A DNA stretch of 6,557 bases from Acidobacteriota bacterium (GTDB lineage Bacteria > Acidobacteriota > Blastocatellia > Pyrinomonadales > Pyrinomonadaceae): NCBI GenBank assembly GCA_003222935.1, contig QHXL01000325.1, positions 1 to 6,557 on the forward strand, read 5' to 3'. Position 1 is the first letter of the stretch. Each line of letters starts with the position of its first letter. Below, in pieces: positions 1 through 6,362 of the stretch. The position numbers and the translations under genes were made by a program. The notes under the pieces were generated by a model. The model saw nothing but the letters and a program-made list of their open reading frames with translations. It was not told the origin of the DNA and searched no databases.

Positions 1-1
1 C

Positions 2-391
2 AAGTTGAGACGATTGGATGAGTGGAATGAACAACGCAGAAGTCACGCGAAGTACTACACCAGCGCTTTAAGCAAATCTGAACTTACGCCGGTTGCAGTT
101 CATCCGGACGCAGAACCTGTCTGGCATTTGTACGTCGTTCGCTCGACCGAGCGTGAAGAGTTGCAAAAGAGATTGACCGACGAGGGAATCGCAACCGGCA
201 TACACTACCCAACTCCACTGCATCTCCAACCAGCTTATAAGTATCTCGATATTCCACTCAGCGCGTTGCCGGTCACGGAACGGGTTGCGCAAGAGATTGT
301 GAGCTTGCCGATGTACCCTGAGTTGACACCAGTTGATCTTGAAGCCGTTGTGAAAACAGCGACCAGGACTTCGATCGGAGTTATCAACTGA
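2..391 (+). CDS. DegT/DnrJ/EryC1/StrS-family sugar aminotransferase, C-terminal fragment
   Basis: This is the last ~129 residues of a PLP-dependent aminotransferase that would convert a nucleotide-linked keto-sugar to an amino sugar in the cytoplasm. The frame is open from base 2 (AAG), so the gene begins outside the window; the TTG at 5 is internal, not a start. The fragment has the small C-terminal domain of the family: a KLRRLDEWNEQRR helix, the strand VWHLYVVR, the segment GIATGIHYPTPLHLQPAY, and the closing SLPMYPELT. The PLP-binding lysine lies upstream and is not seen. The HYP-x-PLHLQPAY form resembles 3-amino-3,6-dideoxyhexose-type enzymes (FdtB/QdtB-like), but substrate cannot be fixed from the C-terminus. 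The TGA at 389-391 overlaps the end of the opposing glycosyltransferase by 8 nt. Confidence 0.9.
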   Translation, partial: KLRRLDEWNEQRRSHAKYYTSALSKSELTPVAVHPDAEPVWHLYVVRSTEREELQKRLTDEGIATGIHYPTPLHLQPAYKYLDIPLSALPVTERVAQEIVSLPMYPELTPVDLEAVVKTATRTSIGVIN

Positions 392-1340
392 TGGTTCGCA
401 TCCTATTGTAAGTGGCGCGGCTTCGCTGATAAATCGAACTGCCTCCGCAAAGACAGTAAAACAACTTATGAACAGCCGAAGGTTGATAAAAACTCGACGG
501 GAAGCTGCGTAACGCCTTCAATGCCGTTTGTGCCGCGGCCTTTTTGTTGCCACCTTCCAAGTAATATCCACCGCTGGTAAACAGCATATTCAGCATGGCT
601 TCTTTTTCGAGAGACCTAATGCTGTCCGGGAGATCCGTGCGCGCGAAAAACTTTCGGTACATATATTCAAGCTCAGGAGCCGCCTTGTTCGCCTGCGCAA
701 CAGTCTTGGAATCGGCGTGCAAACGGTACGTTGAAAGTAATTCCGGAATATAGCTAATGCGATGATTGACGCCGGCCCTTAGCCAGAAATCCCAATCCAT
801 GAAGTAATAATAGGACGGGTCAAGCATTCCAATGTCTTCAATTACCGAGCGCCGAATGAAGGCCGACGGCTGCGGAATAGGGTTATGGCAGAGTCTGACA
901 AACCGTCGGTAATCGAAATCCCCCAGGTTTTTCGATCTCTCAAGTGGATTACTATCCTGATCGGTAAATAACGTGTCGCCGAATACGATTCCGACGTCGG
1001 GATGCTCATCGTGGTAAGCAACCCCTCGGCTGACGGCGCCGGGAAGAAAGGTATCGTCGGAGTTAAGCCAGGTAAGAATTGAACCCTTGGCACGTTCCCA
1101 ACCCTTGTTTATGGTGGGAGTCTGTCCGCGATTTTCATGGCGCTCGATCCAAACCCGGTCGGAGTATTCTCTTAAGATTTCCGGGGTGGCATCCGTCGAT
1201 CCATCATCAATTATCTGGTGCTCGATTGCTGGATAGTCCTGAGAAAGTACGCTCTCGATCGTCTCTCGCAAGAAGTTTGCCTGATTGAACGTGGGAGTTA
1301 CGACGGAAACCAGAGATGGATTTTGTTCGGTGCTGCTCAT
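384..1340 (-). CDS. Glycosyltransferase family 2 (GT-A fold)
   Basis: This 318-residue protein should transfer a sugar from a nucleotide donor onto a growing surface glycan at the cytoplasmic face of the membrane. The GT-A core is clear: VSVVTPTFNQANFL at 11-24, the nucleotide-binding DDGSTD at 45-50, the metal-binding NSDD at 93-96, the acceptor-side QPSAF at 157-161, the MDWDFWLR motif at 181-188 (usual catalytic-acid region), and YRLHADSKT near 205-213. After about residue 215 comes a helical tail typical of O-antigen GT2 enzymes. No transmembrane segment is obvious. The ATG at 1340 places the first strand about 10 residues in, as expected. No strong Shine-Dalgarno precedes it, only an A-rich leader. 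It is transcribed alone, converging on the aminotransferase and diverging from the SDR epimerase. Donor and linkage cannot be predicted. Confidence 0.92.
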   Translation of the reverse strand: MSSTEQNPSLVSVVTPTFNQANFLRETIESVLSQDYPAIEHQIIDDGSTDATPEILREYSDRVWIERHENRGQTPTINKGWERAKGSILTWLNSDDTFLPGAVSRGVAYHDEHPDVGIVFGDTLFTDQDSNPLERSKNLGDFDYRRFVRLCHNPIPQPSAFIRRSVIEDIGMLDPSYYYFMDWDFWLRAGVNHRISYIPELLSTYRLHADSKTVAQANKAAPELEYMYRKFFARTDLPDSIRSLEKEAMLNMLFTSGGYYLEGGNKKAAAQTALKALRSFPSSFYQPSAVHKLFYCLCGGSSIYQRSRATYNRMRTIS

Positions 1341-1356
1341 TTTTGTTTAGAAATCG

Positions 1357-1384
1357 ATGTTACTACAGAAGCAGAGCCCGACAA
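1357..1384 (-). promoter_or_regulatory. Possible sigma70-type promoter for the GT2 gene
   Basis: On the minus strand, TTGTCG (1384-1379) and TAACAT (1362-1357) are separated by 16 bp, each matching the sigma70 consensus at four of six positions. The -10 lies about 16 nt upstream of the GT2 start codon, giving a very short leader, which fits the absence of a good ribosome binding site. This is a weak, by-eye call. Confidence 0.22.
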
Positions 1385-1424
1385 AACGTGGCGATTTCCA
1401 GGTAGTACTGACTAAGGGGCATAC

Positions 1425-1454
1425 TTGCGGACGGTACACATAATCGTCTAGATT
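1425..1454 (+). promoter_or_regulatory. Possible promoter for the SDR epimerase, overlapping repeat copy 1
   Basis: TTGCGG (1425-1430) and TAGATT (1449-1454) are spaced by 18 bp; both match consensus at four of six positions. The TTGC lies outside the exact 34-bp repeat, yet a TTGCAG sits at the identical distance before repeat copy 2. This conservation of a -35-like element is the main support. The -10-like element lies inside the repeat. The inferred start would leave a leader of about 40 nt before the ATG at 1504, which has GAAAGG (1489-1494) as a ribosome binding site. Confidence 0.3.
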
Positions 1455-1472
1455 CTTTCGTCCTAATCGTAG
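1439..1472 (+). repeat. 34-bp exact direct repeat, copy 1
   Basis: The 34 bases from CATAATCGTCTAG to CCTAATCGTAG occur again, without mismatch, at 4514-4547. The repeat contains the heptamer TAATCGT twice (1441-1447 and 1464-1470), 23 bp apart start to start, about two helical turns. AATC/GATT words alternate in orientation within it. It sits in the spacer between the divergent GT2 and SDR epimerase genes, ending 31 bp before the epimerase ATG. It is not an inverted repeat and there is no transposase nearby. It may be a regulatory element or a recombination/assembly footprint. Confidence 0.95.
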
Positions 1473-1503
1473 CGCTCGTTCGGGGAATGAAAGGTACTTC
1501 AAA

Positions 1504-2586
1504 ATGTCTGTTGCAGTAATAACCGGATCAGCCGGCCTAATCGGCAGCGAAACCGCGCGTTTTCTTCACGCCAAGGGGATGGATATTGTTGGCATCGACA
1601 ATAACATGCGCGAATACTTTTTCGGTGCTGACGCCTCGACGAGGTGGAATACTTCAAAGCTACAGGAAGATATCCGGAACTTTAGTCATAATTCCGTTGA
1701 TGTGAGAGACGAGCGGGCTATTGACAGCTTATTTGCCGAGCACGGAAAGGCGATTAGCCTCGTAGTCCATACAGCGGCCCAACCCAGCCACGACTGGGCG
1801 GCGCGTGAGCCACTCACAGACTTCACGGTTAACGCAAATGGAACGCTGAACCTGCTCGAGGCAACGCGACGCCATGCTCCTGATGCGGCGTTCATTTTCA
1901 CCTCGACAAACAAAGTCTACGGCGACACGCCAAACAATTTGCCTCTGCTGGAAAAAGAGACCCGGTGGGAATTAGATGAAGCTCATCCCTATTGCGAGTT
2001 TGGTATCGATGAGACTATGTCACTTGATCAGTCAAAGCACAGTCTCTTTGGAGCAAGCAAGGTTGCAGCTGACGTGTTAACGCAGGAGTACGGTCGTTAC
2101 TTCGGTCTCAAGACCGTTTCGTTTAGAGGCGGGTGTTTGACTGGACCAGCTCATTCCGGAGCCGAGCTGCACGGCTTCCTCGCCTACCTGGTGAAGTGCG
2201 CGCTCACGGAAAAGCCCTACACGATCTACGGCTACAAGGGAAAGCAGGTGCGCGACAATATCCACTCCTACGATCTGGTAAATGCTTTCTGGCATTATTT
2301 TCAGAAACCAATCCCAGGCGCTGTCTATAACATCGGTGGTTCACGCCATAGCAATTGTTCAATGCTGGAAGCAATCAGCTACACCGAAGAACTAACCGGG
2401 AAAAAGCTTCTATACACCATGTCTGATGAAGCGCGGTCGGGCGATCACATCTGGTGGATTAGCGATGTACGCAGTTTTCAACGCGACTATCCTGAGTGGA
2501 ATTACAAATACGATCTGAAACTTATTATTGCCGAGATAGTGGAAGCAACTAAGGAGAGAGCGAAGCACTCGTCGACTGTGGCTTGA
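1504..2586 (+). CDS. NAD-dependent sugar epimerase, CDP-paratose/tyvelose 2-epimerase-like extended SDR
   Basis: This 360-residue extended short-chain dehydrogenase/reductase should epimerise a nucleotide-linked sugar in the cytoplasm. The Rossmann motif is TGSAGLIG (G8, G11, G14), followed by acidic GIDN at 31-34. [18 protein letters not shown] (134-141) and [14 protein letters not shown] (from 244) are characteristic of the CDP-paratose 2-epimerase (RfbE) branch, as is NIGG later. The position of the catalytic YxxxK holds F182-G-A-S-K186: Tyr is replaced by Phe while Lys is kept. Related polysaccharide-locus proteins that I recall share this [12 protein letters not shown] form, so it is probably a subfamily trait rather than a mutation. 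The ATG at 1504 has GAAAGG 9 nt upstream and puts the glycine motif at the usual position. The neighbouring rfbF-rfbG supports a CDP-linked substrate, but the actual substrate is an inference. Confidence 0.88.
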   Translation: MSVAVITGSAGLIGSETARFLHAKGMDIVGIDNNMREYFFGADASTRWNTSKLQEDIRNFSHNSVDVRDERAIDSLFAEHGKAISLVVHTAAQPSHDWAAREPLTDFTVNANGTLNLLEATRRHAPDAAFIFTSTNKVYGDTPNNLPLLEKETRWELDEAHPYCEFGIDETMSLDQSKHSLFGASKVAADVLTQEYGRYFGLKTVSFRGGCLTGPAHSGAELHGFLAYLVKCALTEKPYTIYGYKGKQVRDNIHSYDLVNAFWHYFQKPIPGAVYNIGGSRHSNCSMLEAISYTEELTGKKLLYTMSDEARSGDHIWWISDVRSFQRDYPEWNYKYDLKLIIAEIVEATKERAKHSSTVA

Positions 2587-2617
2587 GAGTTAAGTCAATG
2601 TCAGGCCAGGATGTCGC

Positions 2618-3633
2618 TCAAATTGTTTTCAGGATCTTTTCTTCAAAGTCATCGATCGGGATTGTGAGATTACACCCGCGGCCGATCAGTGAAAGGTCCG
2701 AGTCCGGCACTCCGTGATAGTAATAGTATTTATGGCCCACTGAATCTGCCAGATGCCAGTACCCGTACGTTTTCGCAGTTCCACGACCTTACCGCCGGGT
2801 GGCATGAACAAGCAATTTGTCAGGCCCGCACCGTGAATGCTGATCAGCGTCCCGCAATGCGAGAAGACCTCGATTTGATCGGCTAATGACAAATCTTCAG
2901 AATGCAATACTTCGAAGTCGTAAGCTGCCAACCTTTCGCTGAGTTCCGGTTCGTTCAAAACCTTTCGAAATTCAGCGCGCTCGCGGGAAATATAAAACTT
3001 CCGATTTCCGGTTGGCCGTTTGCCGATTAACGCTTGATTCAATTCTTTCATGATCGCGTCGTCCATCTGGCCCGTTCGCGATACTTTGGAAAGGTAATAG
3101 AGATTCGGCACGGAATAAAGTTCATCAGGCTTCATCCAGTGAATCCCTGCAAAACGCAGGTCGAACTGCTCAAGACTCGCGACACCGACCGCGCGAATAT
3201 ACGGCGTGTCGGGCAGCATCAGGTCAAACTCACTTGTACGATCTTTGACGAGCCAAAGCCTGGGAAGTACTTCCGTAAACCAGTGAAAATGCCCACTTGA
3301 ATCCTGGTCCGTCGCCAGCAGAAAGGCCTTGCTGGCTTCAAGCTCAACCTTACGCGACATCAGAACTTTTTTTGCCAAATATCTAAACCGGTAATAAGCC
3401 ACACTCTCCGCGCGATAAAGGGATTCAACAACGGGAGCGTAATTCTTATAAACAACCGAATCTGCCGAGACCTTCGCCTTGCCGATACACTTCAAATAAC
3501 TGTCGTAGGTTGAATACGAGAAGTGATCCTCGAACAGCACTGCGTCATCGGCGGACAAATTCGCCGGCCGCGAGCGAACGACTCTTGTCGAATCTCGCAG
3601 CCGCGAATCAATGGTTCTCATGACCGTGAGCAT
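2618..3633 (-). pseudogene. Glycosyltransferase family 61, frameshifted near its C-terminus
   Basis: The family is GT61 (DUF563): GHFHWFTEVLPRLWL at 114-128, RKFYISRERAEFRKVLNE at 211-228, and HGAGLTNCLFMPPGGKVVELRK at 267-288. As it stands, the frame runs on to a stop at 2686 (315 aa) with a C-terminus unlike the family. From the A-run at 2773-2770 (minus-strand sense), the frame one base back reads TYGYWHLADSVGHKYYYY and continues to a TGA at 2620-2618, ending DDFEEKILKTI. This is the expected GT61 tail; adding one A restores about 338 residues. So a single base is missing in the gene or in the read. The start at 3633 overlaps the end of the FkbM gene by 26 nt, suggesting coupling; ATG at 3621 is an alternative. 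The role would be sugar transfer to the surface glycan. It may still be functional if the indel is a sequencing error. Confidence 0.85.
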
Positions 3634-4354
3634 CTACAAAATAAGCATTCAGAACCGCATAAAACTTGAAGACGAAATCGTTCTTTACCAGGTATTGGTA
3701 AATCTCGGTTTGCGGCATATCCTGGATCGAATGCATTTCGATAACGATTATCTTCGGCCTATATTTGGAAAGGTCGAGACTCTTAAGCACATTAAAATCG
3801 TGTCCTTCGACATCGATTGAAAGCAGATCGATCTCGTTCCCAGTCTTCCAATGTTGGTCCAGTATGGATGTGAGAGTTTTTGTAACAACAGTTTCCTGAT
3901 CGTCATCGGAAAACTCAAAATGCTTCTTCCACTCGACCAGTCGAGTCTCATCGATCGTACTAACCGCGTCATCTTTTGCCTTGTGGAACACTACTTCGCG
4001 TTCGGTGTCTGAGACGGCTGCTCGAACACAAATGTCCTGTCGCCGCACGCGACGACACTCGTCGATCAAATCGGCATTAGCATCAATATTGATCCCTCTC
4101 CAGCCTAGTAGATACAGAAAAAAGGTGTTCGAGTATTTAATTGGGCTATTACAGCCGACGTCTACATAGGTCCCCGATCTATTGATTCCGAAATGATATT
4201 TCGCCAGGTAAGGAATAATTATGTCTTCGGCGCCCTGAGCGAAGGAGAACGCTACAGGTAAACCCGTTAGCTTCCGCACGGCCGACATTGAGACCAACTT
4301 AATTGCGAGTACAAACGGAAGGGACTTTAGCCACCGGATTTGGTTGTTCATCAT
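3608..4354 (-). CDS. FkbM-family SAM-dependent methyltransferase
   Basis: This 248-residue enzyme should O-methylate a sugar hydroxyl of the glycan or its precursor using S-adenosylmethionine. Visible landmarks are QGAED at 40-44 (the family's common SQGxED entry), SAM motif I as GTYVDVGCNSP (61-71), the acidic GINIDAN at 87-93 that would bind the SAM ribose, and LLSIDVEGHDFNVLKSLD (177-194) followed by PKIIVIEMHS (200-209). The N-terminus (about residues 11-35) is moderately hydrophobic and may be membrane-associated. Two adjacent ATG codons (4354 and 4351) compete as start; neither has a strong Shine-Dalgarno. It is the first gene of a two-gene minus-strand unit and overlaps GT61 by 26 nt. 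Length is typical of the short FkbM proteins in polysaccharide loci. The acceptor is unknown. Confidence 0.9.
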   Translation of the reverse strand: MMNNQIRWLKSLPFVLAIKLVSMSAVRKLTGLPVAFSFAQGAEDIIIPYLAKYHFGINRSGTYVDVGCNSPIKYSNTFFLYLLGWRGINIDANADLIDECRRVRRQDICVRAAVSDTEREVVFHKAKDDAVSTIDETRLVEWKKHFEFSDDDQETVVTKTLTSILDQHWKTGNEIDLLSIDVEGHDFNVLKSLDLSKYRPKIIVIEMHSIQDMPQTEIYQYLVKNDFVFKFYAVLNAYFVDAHGHENH

Positions 4355-4400
4355 TCAGGTTTTAGTTAGGGGAAATTACCTTTTCGATCTTGGTGTTCCA

Positions 4401-4429
4401 TTTATAAAAGCGCATTTGAAAATAGTCCA
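4401..4429 (-). promoter_or_regulatory. Probable sigma70 promoter for the fkbM-GT61 unit
   Basis: On the minus strand, TGGACT (4429-4424, four of six matches to TTGACA) and TATAAA (4406-4401, five of six to TATAAT) are separated by 17 bp. The -10 lies 46 nt upstream of the fkbM start. This is the best promoter-like pair in the window, though found by eye only. It overlaps the end of the possible gene remnant at 4402-4513. Confidence 0.42.
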
Positions 4430-4513
4430 GACAACGCCTTTACCGGGTGGGCCCAATAGAATCGCCTTGCGCTTTTGACTAAGTGTGCAACAGCCCTCCT
4501 TGCAGAGCGAAGG
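4402..4513 (-). pseudogene. Possible C-terminal remnant of an unknown minus-strand gene
   Basis: On the minus strand this stretch reads as an uninterrupted basic, amphipathic tail (SARRAVAHLVKSARRFYWAH, then PVKALSGLFSNALL and a TAA at 4404-4402). Its look resembles the helical C-termini of glycosyltransferases, including the tail of the GT2 gene here. The open frame continues through repeat copy 2 and antisense to rfbF, but that part is not credible protein. If this is a remnant, the gene was cut at the left edge of the repeat. I cannot name a family and it could be chance. Confidence 0.2.
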
Positions 4514-4529
4514 CATAATCGTCTAGATT
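4500..4529 (+). promoter_or_regulatory. Possible promoter overlapping repeat copy 2
   Basis: TTGCAG (4500-4505) and TAGATT (4524-4529) with an 18-bp spacer mirror the pair before the SDR epimerase at the same spacing relative to the repeat. Between TTGC and the repeat, the two flanks match only in part. Transcription from here would enter rfbF almost at once, leaving no room for a leader and start codon, so its use for rfbF as assembled is doubtful. Confidence 0.22.
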
Positions 4530-4547
4530 CTTTCGTCCTAATCGTAG
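4514..4547 (+). repeat. 34-bp exact direct repeat, copy 2, abutting truncated rfbF
   Basis: This is identical to 1439-1472 over 34 bp, with internal TAATCGT heptamers at 4516-4522 and 4539-4545. Identity to copy 1 stops at 4547, and recognisable rfbF codons begin at 4549. The copy also carries an in-frame TAA (4516-4518) relative to rfbF, so no upstream start can read through it. The two copies enclose a 3,041-bp block with the SDR epimerase, GT61 and fkbM genes. Confidence 0.95.
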
Positions 4548-4548
4548 G

Positions 4549-5301
4549 GCCGGAGGCCTTGGAACCCGCCTTGCGGAGGAAACTGAAATCAAGCCGAAGC
4601 CGATGATCGAGATCGGCGGCCGTCCGATCCTTTGGCACGTGATGAAGATATACGCTACGCAAGGGTTTAATGAATTCTACGTCGCACTTGGATATAAAAG
4701 CGAATACATCAAGAGATTCTTTCTCGATTACTGCACGCTGAACGGCAGCATCTCGATAGATCTGCGTACTGGTAAAACCGAAACACGCGACCGTGAAAAC
4801 GAGGACTGGCAGGTTCATCTAATCGAAACTGGGGACCACTCGATGACCGGTGGGCGGGTAAAACGCCTCGAGCCATTTCTAAAAGACGCGACCTTTATGG
4901 TCACGTACGGTGATGGGGTCGTCGATATCGATCTCAACGCCCTGGTGGATTTTCACAAATCTCATGGCAAACTCGCCACCGTGACTGCCGTTCGTCCGCC
5001 AGCACGCTACGGCGAATTACTCTTTGAAGAGGATGATACAGTCCATTTTAGCGAGAAGCCCCAGACCGGAGAAGGATGGATAAACGGCGGTTTTCTGGTC
5101 TTTGAGCCGCAAGTGCTGAGTTACTTGCAGGGTGACGCGAGCGTAATGGAAAAAGACGCACTTGAGAACCTCGCGAAAGAGGGTCAACTCGTCGCCTACA
5201 AACACTACGGTTTCTGGCAATGCATGGACACACTTCGCGACAAGAATTATCTCGAAGGAATTTGGAGCAAAGGTAGCGCTCCCTGGAAGATCTGGAAATG
5301 A
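4549..5301 (+). CDS. rfbF: Glucose-1-phosphate cytidylyltransferase, start codon missing
   Basis: RfbF (DdhA/AscA) joins CTP and glucose-1-phosphate to give CDP-glucose, the first step of CDP-deoxysugar synthesis. The frame gives AGGLGTRLAEETEIKPKP, then MIEIGGRPILWHVMKIY, matching the nucleotidyltransferase signature near the N-terminus of the family. Later motifs are TYGDGVVDID (metal-binding Asp region), KPQTGEGWINGGFLVFEP and FWQCMDTLRDKNYLE, all intact to the end. The family is about 257 aa; here 250 residues remain, so about six (normally of the form MKAVIL) and the start codon are absent, replaced by repeat copy 2. The first ATG in frame is 4603, but starting there would drop the GGxGTR and KPKP motifs needed for catalysis, and it lacks a properly spaced ribosome binding site. 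Hence the 5' end is either truly truncated or misassembled. The stop overlaps rfbG in ATGA. Confidence 0.9.
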   Translation, partial: AGGLGTRLAEETEIKPKPMIEIGGRPILWHVMKIYATQGFNEFYVALGYKSEYIKRFFLDYCTLNGSISIDLRTGKTETRDRENEDWQVHLIETGDHSMTGGRVKRLEPFLKDATFMVTYGDGVVDIDLNALVDFHKSHGKLATVTAVRPPARYGELLFEEDDTVHFSEKPQTGEGWINGGFLVFEPQVLSYLQGDASVMEKDALENLAKEGQLVAYKHYGFWQCMDTLRDKNYLEGIWSKGSAPWKIWK

Positions 5302-6362
5302 GTTTTTGGAAAGGCAAGCGTGTCCTGGTTACCGGACACACTGGCTTTAAGGGAAGCTGGCTTTCTTTATGGCTTAAGACGCACAGCGCGGAAGTGTGCG
5401 GATTTTCACTCGAGCCTGAATCGAGTCCGAATCTTTTTGAGTCGCTTGGCTTGGATGGCCTCATCGATTCAAGGATCGGAGATGTCAGGAACCTCGAATT
5501 ACTCGAACAGACTTTCCGAACTTTTCAACCCGAGATCATATTTCATCTCGCGGCACAGTCGCTTGTCCGCCGCTCATACCGGGAACCCGTAGACACATAC
5601 ACAACGAACGTCATAGGAACGATTAACCTTCTCGAGGCGGCCCGCAAGACCGGCTCTGCCAAAGCCATTGTTGCGATAACGACGGACAAAGTGTACGAGA
5701 ACGAGGAACGCGCTTTCGGATATTCCGAAACCGATCGTCTTGGTGGGTTCGATCCCTATTCTAATTCAAAAGCGTGCGCCGAACTGGCGATCTCGTCATA
5801 TAGAAACTCGTTCTTTAGCGATGGCAAGACTTTGATAGCGAGTGCGAGAGCTGGGAATGTGATTGGCGGCGGTGATTGGTCCGAGGATCGATTGCTTCCT
5901 GATGTATTTCGCTCGCTGATCTTCGGTGACGAGCTGGTGATACGCAATCCAAATTCGATCCGTCCATGGCAACACACGCTTGAGCCCCTTAACGGTTACA
6001 TGCTGCTGGCCGAAAAGCTCTTTGAAGGAAAAAACGAATTTGGCACCGCCTGGAACTTTGGACCTGACGAAAATGCGGCGAAGCCCGTCAAGCTGGTCCT
6101 TGAAGAGATAGAGAAGAATTGGGATGCCGGAGTGGAATGGAAGATATCGAACGGCAATCACCCACACGAAACAAACATATTAAAGTTGGATAGTTCGAAG
6201 GCGAGAGCCGAACTTGGATGGAATTCGATCCTCACGCTACCGGAAAGTTTGACGATGACAATTGATTGGTACCGCGCGTTCCGGGATAAGAAAGATCTGC
6301 TCGAACTAACGAAAAATCAAATCAATTTATATCAAGGTCGGGATGCAGATAAAACCGCGTGA
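5298..6362 (+). CDS. rfbG: CDP-glucose 4,6-dehydratase
   Basis: RfbG (DdhB/AscB) is an NAD-dependent extended SDR that converts CDP-glucose to CDP-4-keto-6-deoxyglucose, the branch point to 3,6-dideoxyhexoses and other CDP-sugars. The 354 residues match the family's usual length. Seen: TGHTGFKGSW with G13, G16 and G19; FHLAAQSLVRRSY at 82-94; the catalytic ITTDK (T129, D130, K131); and FDPYSNSKACAE with the Y154/K158 pair. WSEDRLLPD and RPWQHTLEPLNGY are strong markers of this enzyme over dTDP-glucose dehydratases. The start at 5298 overlaps the rfbF stop in an ATGA, a classic translational coupling, and MSFWKGKRVLVTG is the usual N-terminus. The gene overlaps the next by 20 nt. It is intact with no odd residues noticed. 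Confidence 0.97.
   Translation: MSFWKGKRVLVTGHTGFKGSWLSLWLKTHSAEVCGFSLEPESSPNLFESLGLDGLIDSRIGDVRNLELLEQTFRTFQPEIIFHLAAQSLVRRSYREPVDTYTTNVIGTINLLEAARKTGSAKAIVAITTDKVYENEERAFGYSETDRLGGFDPYSNSKACAELAISSYRNSFFSDGKTLIASARAGNVIGGGDWSEDRLLPDVFRSLIFGDELVIRNPNSIRPWQHTLEPLNGYMLLAEKLFEGKNEFGTAWNFGPDENAAKPVKLVLEEIEKNWDAGVEWKISNGNHPHETNILKLDSSKARAELGWNSILTLPESLTMTIDWYRAFRDKKDLLELTKNQINLYQGRDADKTA

Noticed and set aside
1439..1472. A loxP/att-like site with inverted arms, because the repeat is 34 bp
   Set aside because: The arms are not inverted repeats; the internal heptamers are direct. No recombinase gene is visible.
2587..2617. Bidirectional terminator between the SDR epimerase and GT61
   Set aside because: No stable stem with a T-tract could be seen in the 31-bp gap.
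1439..4547. Insertion sequence with target-site duplication
   Set aside because: 34 bp is far longer than usual target duplications, there is no transposase, and there are no terminal inverted repeats inside the copies.
4475..4560. Frameshift rescue of the rfbF N-terminus from a TTG at 4475 in the neighbouring frame
   Set aside because: The frame is open into the repeat (..SFVLIVG), vaguely like VILAGG, but the same 34 bp is noncoding at copy 1 and the upstream residues show no resemblance to the family.
4402..4818. 138-aa minus-strand reading frame as a whole gene
   Set aside because: Its upstream two thirds are antisense to conserved rfbF codons and to the repeat; only the last part (4402-4513) could be a remnant.
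4603..5301. rfbF starting at the first in-frame ATG (232 aa)
   Set aside because: This start would omit AGGLGTRLAEETEIKPKP, which is plainly encoded just upstream and holds the nucleotide-binding and KPKP motifs; no well-placed ribosome binding site precedes 4603.
5796..6167. Minus-strand 123-aa frame inside rfbG
   Set aside because: It is antisense to a well-conserved gene and has no recognisable motifs.
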